From assembly GCF_001049755.1 (NCBI RefSeq), contig NZ_CVLB01000001.1, positions 1,754,995 through 1,818,994 of the forward strand: 64,000 bases of DNA. Reading direction: 5' to 3'. The number at the start of each line of letters is the position of its first letter. The first letter of the stretch is position 1. The position numbers were made by a program, and so were the translations under genes. Below the pieces are notes generated by a model. The model made no database searches, had not been told where the DNA came from, and saw nothing but the letters and a program-made list of their open reading frames with translations. Source of the DNA: Brachyspira suanatina (GTDB lineage Bacteria > Spirochaetota > Brachyspiria > Brachyspirales > Brachyspiraceae). This document shows positions 1 through 7,113 of this stretch, in pieces.

Positions 1-2
1 CT

Positions 3-881
3 CAGTGGCAAAGATACGCTTATGATAATGGAAACTTCAAACGCATACCAGGAACTTATATAATGGCTGGAAGAGACTGCTGGCATCATAGATGTACCTT
101 CTGTTCTTGGACTGGCATATATACAAATTTCCGTGCTAGAACCGCTGAAAATGTTGTTGATGAAGTAGACTTTCTTTACAATAAATATAATATAAGAGAG
201 ATAATGGACGATACAGGTTGTTTTCCTGTAAAGAAATGGCTTAATGATTTCTGTAATTATATGATAGATAAGAAGCTTAATAAAAAAGTTAATATTGACT
301 GCAATATGCGTTTTGGAGCTTGTAATGAAGATGAATACAGACTAATGAAAAAAGCAGGATTCAGATTTTTATTATTTGGTTTAGAATCTGCAAGTCAAAA
401 TACATTAGACAGACTCATAAAAGGAAATAAAGTTGAAGAAATACTTCCCTCTTGTAAAGCAGCTTCTGATGCAGGACTTTCTCCACATATTACAGTAATG
501 CTTGGATATCCTTGGGAAACTGAAGAAGATATTGAAAAAACTTATGAGCTTACTAAAAAACTTCTTCTAAAAGGTTATGCTAAAACAATGCAGGCAACAA
601 TAATAATTCCATATCCTGGTACTGAATTATTTAATCAATGCAAAAGAGAAAATTGGCTTACTACAGAAAATTGGGAAGATTATGATATGCGTACTGCTAT
701 AATGAAAACTAATGTAGGAGAAGAAAAAATAAAATGCTGGATACAAAAACTTTATAATCTTAGTTTTACTCCTCAATTTTTAATGCATAAGGTATTATCC
801 ATTAGAGATTTAGATGATATAAAATATTATTTAAGAGCATTTAAAAAAGTATCAAAAGGGCATTTAAAAGATTTTTCTTAA
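3..881 (+). CDS. B12-type radical SAM protein, 5' end outside window
   Basis: The reading frame is open from base 3, so the gene enters from the left; the ATG at 63 is internal. What remains looks like the radical SAM half of a B12-binding-type radical SAM enzyme (BchE/HpnR-like group): a cysteine cluster in DCWHHRCTFCSW near the visible start, then a TIM-barrel-like region with FGLESASQNTLDRL and an HITVMLGYPWETEEDI segment typical of the family. The cysteine spacing reads C-x4-C-x2-C rather than the usual C-x3-C-x2-C. A cobalamin-binding domain, if present, would lie upstream. The substrate cannot be told from sequence. The gene converges on the next one through a shared hairpin terminator. 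Confidence 0.8.
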   Translation, partial: QWQRYAYDNGNFKRIPGTYIMAGRDCWHHRCTFCSWTGIYTNFRARTAENVVDEVDFLYNKYNIREIMDDTGCFPVKKWLNDFCNYMIDKKLNKKVNIDCNMRFGACNEDEYRLMKKAGFRFLLFGLESASQNTLDRLIKGNKVEEILPSCKAASDAGLSPHITVMLGYPWETEEDIEKTYELTKKLLLKGYAKTMQATIIIPYPGTELFNQCKRENWLTTENWEDYDMRTAIMKTNVGEEKIKCWIQKLYNLSFTPQFLMHKVLSIRDLDDIKYYLRAFKKVSKGHLKDFS

Positions 882-888
882 ATATTAT

Positions 889-935
889 AAAGCTATGATT
901 TTTATATATAATAAATATCATAGCTTTAATTTTAT
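889..935. terminator. Bidirectional hairpin terminator
   Basis: A perfect 11-bp stem (AAAGCTATGAT at 889-899 with ATCATAGCTTT at 917-927) lies in the 59-bp gap between two convergent stop codons. A/T-rich tracts on both sides suit termination of both transcripts. Confidence 0.75.
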
Positions 936-940
936 ATTTA

Positions 941-2512
941 TTACTCTTTTATATATTTATATACAGCTAAAACTTCATCGCCCCATATTTTAACAGCATT
1001 TTGCGGTATAGGTTTATTTTTTCCTTCTTTTACATCCTCCCATTTTCCCTCAAAAAAATACATATCTCTATTATAAATAAAATATGTTAATTTTGCATTT
1101 TCATTCATATTCCATTTATCACTAATTCCATACATATCTGAGGCTAAATTATAAAGCTCTGCGATAGTAGAAAGAGTTCTTATGCTGCCTAAAGAAAACT
1201 CATTACCATTCGCATCTTTGATTATAGCCTCCATTAAATTCTTATGATTATCATAACTATACTGTTTCATATATAGATTTACAGATCTTACAATTTGAAG
1301 CGAGAAAGCAACACTCACTAAAATGGCCAATATAGGTAAAATAGTTTTTAATTTTATTAATTTACCTTCTTCTATATTCTTTATACAAATTAACATAGGT
1401 ACAAAAGATAAAGCAAACACATTATAAATATAATGAAAAGTACCCGGCTTTGATTTAGCTATAAAAAATACAAATAATGTTGTAGGTACATATATTAAAT
1501 ATAATATCATACTTTCTTTCAGCATAATATCTATAATATCATTAACTTTATAATCTTTTGATAATAGCTTTTTAGTAGAATATATGAATGAATATATAGA
1601 AAATACAGCTGTAAGTAATAGCATCAATCCACCAAAAAGTAAAAAAGGATTATTTTTAAACCAGAAATAAAGTATTGCATTAGTTCTTCCATAAAATATA
1701 GACATTTCTGTTGTAGGATATATAAGCATGCAGTAGATTTGAGGAAGACCTACAAATTTTCCTCCCTCTCTAAATGAGATCATTGATAATGTATTGGAAA
1801 AGCCGTTATTAATCTCACTAATTAAATAAGGCAAATACAATAAAAATGATATAAATACGCTAAGTAAAAGAGGAACTATATATTTTTTTGTAAGCTTTTT
1901 AAATCTTACTATATGATATACTATTAATGTTGGTACTATAGAGAAAAATACTCCAAAATGACATTGCGCCATTAAAGCAATTACAGGATACATCAATAAT
2001 GCTGAAATATATGAATATTTACCATCGATAACATATTCACAAAATAATATAAACAATATAAATGATAAATATATCATAATATTAGGATTGTAAATATCTA
2101 TACTAGCAAAAAATAAATATGCATTGCATAATATTAAAGCTGACAATACGGATGCCATATATTTTCCAAATCTTTTATAAAACCAAAATAAAAATATCGC
2201 TAAAATAAACAAGCATAAAATCATAAATATTACACGAGATAGTACAAAATTTTCATTCGTAATTTTATATAATAATGTATATACAATATAATAAAATCCT
2301 CCTGGCATTCTAGGTGTATAATCAGCATCGGCACTCCACATTTTTGTTCCTACTGTAGGAAATGTATCATTATTATAAAAACTGACCATATCATCATATT
2401 GCTTAAATTGGTCAAAATCTGCTTTAGCTTTTGGAAAAGCATAAATATGTATTATTATTGTTAAAATTACTGGAATTATAAATGCACTATATATAGCTAT
2501 ATTTTTTTTCAC
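941..2512 (-). CDS. GT-C membrane glycosyltransferase (PMT/ArnT-like)
   Basis: A 523-residue protein with about ten or more hydrophobic segments and a short soluble C-terminal tail. An early extracytoplasmic loop carries ADADYTPRMPGGFYY, which resembles the first loop of the GT-C/PMT/ArnT superfamily, whose members move a sugar from a polyprenyl-phosphate carrier to a lipid, glycan or protein outside the membrane. It begins with GTG, eight bases after an AAGGA ribosome site. The gene upstream (21 bp away, same strand) is a GtrB/DPM-like synthase that would supply the lipid-linked sugar, so the two likely form a donor-synthesis/transfer pair. The sugar and acceptor are unknown. Confidence 0.7.
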   Translation of the reverse strand: MKKNIAIYSAFIIPVILTIIIHIYAFPKAKADFDQFKQYDDMVSFYNNDTFPTVGTKMWSADADYTPRMPGGFYYIVYTLLYKITNENFVLSRVIFMILCLFILAIFLFWFYKRFGKYMASVLSALILCNAYLFFASIDIYNPNIMIYLSFILFILFCEYVIDGKYSYISALLMYPVIALMAQCHFGVFFSIVPTLIVYHIVRFKKLTKKYIVPLLLSVFISFLLYLPYLISEINNGFSNTLSMISFREGGKFVGLPQIYCMLIYPTTEMSIFYGRTNAILYFWFKNNPFLLFGGLMLLLTAVFSIYSFIYSTKKLLSKDYKVNDIIDIMLKESMILYLIYVPTTLFVFFIAKSKPGTFHYIYNVFALSFVPMLICIKNIEEGKLIKLKTILPILAILVSVAFSLQIVRSVNLYMKQYSYDNHKNLMEAIIKDANGNEFSLGSIRTLSTIAELYNLASDMYGISDKWNMNENAKLTYFIYNRDMYFFEGKWEDVKEGKNKPIPQNAVKIWGDEVLAVYKYIKE

Positions 2513-2533
2513 TTTTCAAATCCTTTACAATAG

Positions 2534-3463
2534 TTATTTAATTATTTTTTTTATTATATATTCAGGTCTTTTTTTCATTTCATTAAAAATATTGGCAAGA
2601 TACTCACTTATAACAGATAATGAAATAAGCTGTACTCCTCCAACAAAAAGAATTGTTATTATAATAGAGGCCCATCCTTTAACTAATTCTTGAGAATCAA
2701 ACAAATATAGGTAAAATACTCTTATAGAAAATCCTATAGCAATAAATATTGCCAATATACCAAAAAAAAGAGATATTCTTAAAGGTTTAACAGAAAAAGA
2801 TAAAATACCTGTAATAGCTAATTTTAACATTTTCTTAAAAGTATATTTTGTATTACCTGCTGCCCTTGCATCTCTCTCATATTCAAAAGCTTTCTGCTCA
2901 AATCCCATCCAGCTTATTAAACCTCTAATATATTTAGGATTTTCTCCAAAAGATTTATATGCTTCTATAACATTTTTATCAATCAATCTGAAATCACCAG
3001 TATCAACAGGAAATTTAACTTCTGATAATAAATTAATCAAACGGTAAAATATTGAAGCTGTTAGTTTTTTAAAAATAGATTCGCCTTTTCTTGATATTCT
3101 TTTTCCATAAATAATAGGAGTTTTACTATTCTCATATTCTTCTATCATATCTGGTATAATTTCAGGCGGGTCCTGCAAATCAGCATCTATTATAACAGCA
3201 ATATCTCCTAAAGCATTATGAATACCGCAGCTTACAGCAGCCTGATGCCCAAAATTTCTAGAAAAAGAAAAAAGTTTAACTCTGTTATCATTAACGCTAA
3301 AATTTTCTATAATTTTTTCTGTTTTATCTTTACTTCCATCATTTACAAAAATAAATTCACATTCATAATTAACTAACTTTTCAGAAACTTTATTAATTCT
3401 TTCATAAAGTGTATCTAAGACTTCTTCTTCATTATAACATGGAATTATTATACTTATTTTCAT
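2534..3463 (-). CDS. Polyprenyl-phosphate glycosyltransferase (GtrB/DPM1-like GT2)
   Basis: A GT2 enzyme of about 309 residues: the nucleotide-sugar fold starts with KISIIIPCYNEEE, has FVNDGSKD and the metal-binding DADLQDP, and ends in two hydrophobic helices, as in GtrB-type proteins that make undecaprenyl- or dolichyl-phosphate-sugar on the cytoplasmic face. A start at 3475 is possible, but the ATG at 3463 sits seven bases after GGGG, while the 3475 start has no ribosome site. It is first in an operon with the GT-C transferase downstream. The promoter region is shared with the divergent CMD-family gene and holds an 18-bp perfect inverted repeat. Confidence 0.85.
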   Translation of the reverse strand: MKISIIIPCYNEEEVLDTLYERINKVSEKLVNYECEFIFVNDGSKDKTEKIIENFSVNDNRVKLFSFSRNFGHQAAVSCGIHNALGDIAVIIDADLQDPPEIIPDMIEEYENSKTPIIYGKRISRKGESIFKKLTASIFYRLINLLSEVKFPVDTGDFRLIDKNVIEAYKSFGENPKYIRGLISWMGFEQKAFEYERDARAAGNTKYTFKKMLKLAITGILSFSVKPLRISLFFGILAIFIAIGFSIRVFYLYLFDSQELVKGWASIIITILFVGGVQLISLSVISEYLANIFNEMKKRPEYIIKKIIK

Positions 3464-3495
3464 AAAGTACCCCATATAAAAATATTGTTTATATT

Positions 3496-3541
3496 ATACT
3501 ATATTAATAAAAAAATTAAAATGTTTTTATTAATATAGTAT
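3496..3541. promoter_or_regulatory. Perfect 18-bp inverted repeat between divergent genes
   Basis: Arm 3496-3513 (ATACTATATTAATAAAAA) is the exact reverse complement of 3524-3541, with a 10-base spacer. It lies midway between the starts of the GtrB-like gene (minus) and the CMD-family gene (plus), and TATACT-like -10 candidates sit in or next to it. It could be an operator for a dimeric repressor or a cruciform; sequence alone does not decide. Chance is a concern in such AT-rich DNA, but 18 perfect pairs is long. Confidence 0.5.
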
Positions 3542-3629
3542 TTATATTATAATTAATTCATGTTATACTATATAAAATATTATTTGTTTTATATTAAAAT
3601 AATATGTTTTAATAAAAGGAGTATTTATT

Positions 3630-4187
3630 ATGGCTAGAGTTAAATTTATGGAATATGAGGAAGCTCAGGGAAAAGTAAAAGAAGCTTTCGATTATCAATT
3701 AAAAAAAAGCGGCAATGTTACAAATATGAAAAAAGCATTATTAAATGACTATGCTACTTATGAAGCATTTATGGGTTGGTATGTTTCATTCGATAGATTA
3801 GTAGAAGTTGTAGGTAAAAGAGCTGCTATGATATTGGCTCATTCTGTTTCTACTACTAACGGATGTATGCTTTGTTCTTTATTCTTTATCAGAGATTTAA
3901 AAGCTATAGGAGATGATCCTAAAAATCTTAAACTTGATGAAAAAGAACAATTATTATCACAATTAGGTATGCAGATGGTTAAAGACCCTAATGGTGTTAC
4001 TGATGAACTTATGAATAATCTTAAAAAACATTTCAATGATTCTGAAATAGTTACTATAGTTGGTTTTGCAGCTCAAATGATGGCTACTAATAATTTCAAT
4101 GCTGTATTAAAAATAGATTTAGATGAATCTTTGATACCTATACAAGGCGAGTTTGAAAAAGAGACTTGGAGAGCAAAAAATAATTAA
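3630..4187 (+). CDS. Carboxymuconolactone decarboxylase / AhpD-like protein
   Basis: A 185-residue, helix-rich protein of the CMD/AhpD superfamily. The signature is the CxxC pair in STTNGCMLCSLFF (residues about 74-86), the redox-active dithiol used by AhpD-like thiol peroxidase partners; a downstream region with VTIVGFAAQMMATNNFNAVL matches the family's last helices. The usual histidine a few residues after CxxC is absent (SLFF instead), so peroxidase chemistry is not assured. AAAGGAG lies eight bases before the ATG. It is a single-gene unit with its own terminator, divergent from the GtrB-like gene. A role in thiol or peroxide stress in an anaerobe is inferred. Confidence 0.7.
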   Translation: MARVKFMEYEEAQGKVKEAFDYQLKKSGNVTNMKKALLNDYATYEAFMGWYVSFDRLVEVVGKRAAMILAHSVSTTNGCMLCSLFFIRDLKAIGDDPKNLKLDEKEQLLSQLGMQMVKDPNGVTDELMNNLKKHFNDSEIVTIVGFAAQMMATNNFNAVLKIDLDESLIPIQGEFEKETWRAKNN

Positions 4188-4200
4188 TATTAAAATATAA

Positions 4201-4232
4201 AAACAAGGGGGAATAATTCTCCTTGTTTTTTT
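4201..4232 (+). terminator. Intrinsic terminator after the CMD-family gene
   Basis: A stem of 10-12 pairs with two G·U wobbles (ACAAGG… at 4203 pairing with …CCTTGT ending at 4226) and a four-base loop, followed by a run of T. It ends the plus-strand transcript. Confidence 0.85.
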
Positions 4233-4273
4233 ATTATTCTATAACATATATCTTTAATTATTCAAGTAAGTTT

Positions 4274-5548
4274 CTATTTAGACAATTTTTTTAAAGCTTC
4301 TTCTTTATTATTCTTAGCCTTTTCATAATTAGAATCTATCTCTATGGCTTTATCATAATCTTTTACAGCTTCTTCATATAATCCAATACTATATTTAGCA
4401 AATCCTCTGTTATTATAAGCATCTGCAGATTTAGGGGTTAATTCTATAACCTTATCGTAATTTTTAATTGCCTCTTCATAATCTGATAAATTATAATATG
4501 AAAGAGCCCTATTATAATAAGCATTTACATTATTATTATCTAATTCTATTACTATATCATAATCTTTTATAGCCTCATTATGAAGCTCCATATTATTTTT
4601 TGCAACTGCTCTGTTATAATATGCATCAATATATTTAGGCTCTATATTTATTGCTGTATTAAAATCTTCTACAGCTTCTTCATATAAACCTAATGCACTT
4701 TTTGCATTTCCCCTATTATTGTATGCATAAAAATATTTAGGTGATAATTCTATAGCTTTATCAAAATCTTTTATAGCTTCTTCATAAAGTCCTAAATTAT
4801 ATTCTGCTGTTCCTCTATTATTATAAGCATCTATATATTCATCATATATTTCTAATGCTTTATTTATATCTATTATAGCTTCATTATACAAACCTAATCC
4901 TATTTTGCATGCTCCTCTATTATTATAAGCATAAGAACTATTGGCATTAGAAATTTCTAAAACTTTATTATAATAAGTAATAGCTTCCTCATATAATCCT
5001 ATACTTCTCTTAGCATCCCCTATTCCATTATAGGCATATACTTCCGTATCATCTAACTCCAACACTTTTTTATAATCTTCTATAGCTTCAATATATTTTT
5101 TTGACATCAATTTTATAAATGCCCTATCTATATAAGCATCTATATTTCTGCTATCCAACACAATAGCTTTATCAATATCTTTTATGGCTTCTTCATAATA
5201 ACCTAAATTACCTTTAGCATATCCTCTATCATCATAAGCCTTTGAATGAGTAGGTACTAGTTCTATAACTTTATCATAATCTTTTATAGCTTCTTCATAA
5301 TAACCTAAATTGCATTTACAATTTGCTCTATTATAATAGAGTTCAGAATAGTTTTCATCAATTTCTATACCTCTACTATAGTAATTAATAGATTCTTCAT
5401 ATAAGCCCATAGCCTGTTTAGAAAGTCCCAAATAATTATATATTTCAGAATTATTAACATCTTCTTCTAATGCTTTAATGAATAACTCTGATGCTTTTTC
5501 AAACTGAGTTTCTCTAAATAATTGCAAACCTTTTTCAAAGTATGACAT
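4274..5548 (-). CDS. TPR protein, 12 tandem tetratricopeptide units
   Basis: A 424-residue protein made almost wholly of twelve 34-residue TPR units with the consensus AYNNRG-x-AK-x-x-LGLYEEAIKDYDKAIEL. The open frame runs further upstream to a GTG at 5617, but those codons are part of a repeat array. The ATG at 5548 (MSYFEKG) has AAGGAAG at the right distance and starts the first TPR helix. There is no signal peptide, so it is probably a cytoplasmic scaffold. The units are very similar to each other, so copy number could change by recombination. Six 106-bp hairpin repeats lie directly upstream in the presumed leader. The binding partner is unknown. Confidence 0.88.
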   Translation of the reverse strand: MSYFEKGLQLFRETQFEKASELFIKALEEDVNNSEIYNYLGLSKQAMGLYEESINYYSRGIEIDENYSELYYNRANCKCNLGYYEEAIKDYDKVIELVPTHSKAYDDRGYAKGNLGYYEEAIKDIDKAIVLDSRNIDAYIDRAFIKLMSKKYIEAIEDYKKVLELDDTEVYAYNGIGDAKRSIGLYEEAITYYNKVLEISNANSSYAYNNRGACKIGLGLYNEAIIDINKALEIYDEYIDAYNNRGTAEYNLGLYEEAIKDFDKAIELSPKYFYAYNNRGNAKSALGLYEEAVEDFNTAINIEPKYIDAYYNRAVAKNNMELHNEAIKDYDIVIELDNNNVNAYYNRALSYYNLSDYEEAIKNYDKVIELTPKSADAYNNRGFAKYSIGLYEEAVKDYDKAIEIDSNYEKAKNNKEEALKKLSK

Positions 5549-5561
5549 TATATCTTCCTTT

Positions 5562-6155
5562 ATTAATAAAAATTGTTCGCACATAATCTCTGACAAGTAA
5601 ACTTGCCAGACGCTCACAATTTTTATTTTAAAAATTATTTATTATTGCTAGCTATAAACTTTTTATTATTAATAAAAATTGTTCGCACATAATCTCTGAC
5701 AAGTAAACTTGCCAGACGCTCACAATTTTTATTTTAAAAATTATTTATTATTGCTAGCTATAAACTTTTTATTATTAATAAAAATTGTTCGCACACAATC
5801 TCTGACAAGTAAACTTGCCAGACGCTCACAATTTTTATTTTAAAAATTATTTATTATTGCTAGCTATAAACTTTTTATTATTAATAAAAATTGTTCGCAC
5901 ACAATCTCTGACAAGTAAACTTGCCAGACGATCACAATTTTTATTTTAAAAATTATTTATTATTGCTAGCTATAAACTTTTTATTATTAATAAAAATTGT
6001 TCGCACACAATCTCTGACAAGTAAACTTGCCAGATGTTCACAATTTTTATTTTAAAAATTATTTATTATTGCTAGCTATAAACTTTTTATTATTAATAAA
6101 AATTGTTCGCACACAATCTCTGACAAGTAAACTTGCCAGATGTTCACATTTTTTT
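5562..6155 (-). repeat. Six tandem 106-bp repeats, each with a nested hairpin
   Basis: Six copies with an exact 106-bp period (the same G falls at 5575, 5681, 5787, 5893, 5999 and 6105) run up to the TPR gene. Each unit has outer arms AATAAAAATTGT/ACAATTTTTATT and an inner stem TCTGGCAAGT/ACTTGTCAGA as read on the minus strand, then an AT-rich spacer with GCTAGC. The odd inner position is G·U on the minus strand but A·C on the plus strand, so folding favours minus-strand RNA, the direction of the TPR gene. Copies differ in graded fashion: CACATAAT in 1-2, CACACAAT in 3-6; ACGCTCAC in 1-3, ACGATCAC in 4, ATGTTCAC in 5-6. A degenerate related hairpin follows at about 6170-6190. Confidence 0.95.
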
Positions 6156-6219
6156 ATTTTGAAAGTATCTGGTAACTAAAGTTATCAGCTGCTCGTTTAT
6201 AGCCTTAAAATTAATACTA

Positions 6220-6258
6220 TTTATAATATATTTATTACAATGATAAATATATTATAAA
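6220..6258. repeat. Perfect 16-bp AT-only inverted repeat
   Basis: TTTATAATATATTTAT (6220-6235) pairs exactly with 6243-6258 across a seven-base loop. It lies 123 bp downstream of the Dpm1-like gene's stop and may be a weak terminator for it. The rest of 6156-6381 is AT-rich DNA in which I see no gene. Confidence 0.5.
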
Positions 6259-6381
6259 TAAATTTATCAAACTATAACAAAATTACTTTTTATATAATTT
6301 TATCTTATTGCTAATAAAATCAATTATTTTATTCTATTATAGATAAATAAACTTAACAAATTTTATAATATTCAAAAATTA

Positions 6382-7113
6382 TTATTTTGATTGATTATTA
6401 AAATATTTCTTCTTATTTCTAAATCTTAAACGTACAACTCTAAATAAAGCTTCTGCTATGATATTTTTAGACATTTTTGATTGTCCGCTTCTTCTTTCAT
6501 AAAATATTATAGGTTCTTCTTCTACTTTATAACCATTACTCTCAAAAGAATAATTCATCTCTATCTGAAAAGAGTATCCAGCTGAAAGTATATTATCAAA
6601 ATTCATATTTTTTAATACAGATACTCTAAAACATTTAAATCCGCCAGTAATATCCATAATTTTAGAACCCAACACAAATGATGCATATCTATTTCCATAA
6701 TATGAAAGAAAAAGTCTTCTCAGAGGCCAATTTACAACACTTATACCATTACAGTATCTTGATCCTATTAATAAATCTAATTTTTCATTTTCCATTCTTT
6801 CTATAAATATAATAACAAAATTAGGATCATGAGAGAAATCTGCATCCATCTCTATTACATAATCAGGATTGTATTGAAATGAATGTTTAAATCCAGCAAT
6901 GTATGCAGGTCCTAATCCTTCTTTCTTTTCTCTTTTCAGCAAATGCACTCTATTATTTGATAAATATTTTTCTACAACACTTGCAGTACCATCTGGGCTA
7001 TTATCATCAACAACTAAAATTTCTATATATTCAGGTAATGATAATACTTTATTAAGCATTTTTTCTATATTATCTTTCTCATTATATGTAGGTAATACTA
7101 TAATGGCTTTCAT
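6382..7113 (-). CDS. Polyprenol-phosphate mannosyltransferase (Dpm1-like GT2)
   Basis: A compact 243-residue GT2 catalytic domain without C-terminal membrane helices, like bacterial Ppm/Dpm1 soluble synthases. Visible motifs are IIVLPTYNEKDNIE at the N-terminus, VVDDNSPDGT, the metal-binding DADFSHDP, and a late GFKCFR…GYSFQIEMNYSF segment typical of dolichol-phosphate mannose synthases. It would make polyprenyl-phosphate-mannose (or a related sugar) at the inner face of the membrane. Its ATG overlaps the stop of the upstream DUF4132 gene by four bases (ATGA), so the two are translationally coupled. Mannose as the sugar is assumed from the family, not shown. Confidence 0.85.
   Translation of the reverse strand: MKAIIVLPTYNEKDNIEKMLNKVLSLPEYIEILVVDDNSPDGTASVVEKYLSNNRVHLLKREKKEGLGPAYIAGFKHSFQYNPDYVIEMDADFSHDPNFVIIFIERMENEKLDLLIGSRYCNGISVVNWPLRRLFLSYYGNRYASFVLGSKIMDITGGFKCFRVSVLKNMNFDNILSAGYSFQIEMNYSFESNGYKVEEEPIIFYERRSGQSKMSKNIIAEALFRVVRLRFRNKKKYFNNQSK

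Noticed and set aside
5549-5617. Longer N-terminus for the 12-TPR protein (GTG at 5617)
   Set aside because: These codons are repeat-array sequence; the ATG at 5548 has a good ribosome site and starts the first TPR helix.
5610-5640. lac-operator-like AATTGTGAGCG inside the 106-bp repeats (minus strand)
   Set aside because: Only one half of the operator matches and it is explained by the unit's own hairpin arms; no LacI-family gene is present.
5562-6155. The 106-bp array as a CRISPR array
   Set aside because: The whole 106-bp unit is repeated with no unique spacers between copies, and no cas gene is near.
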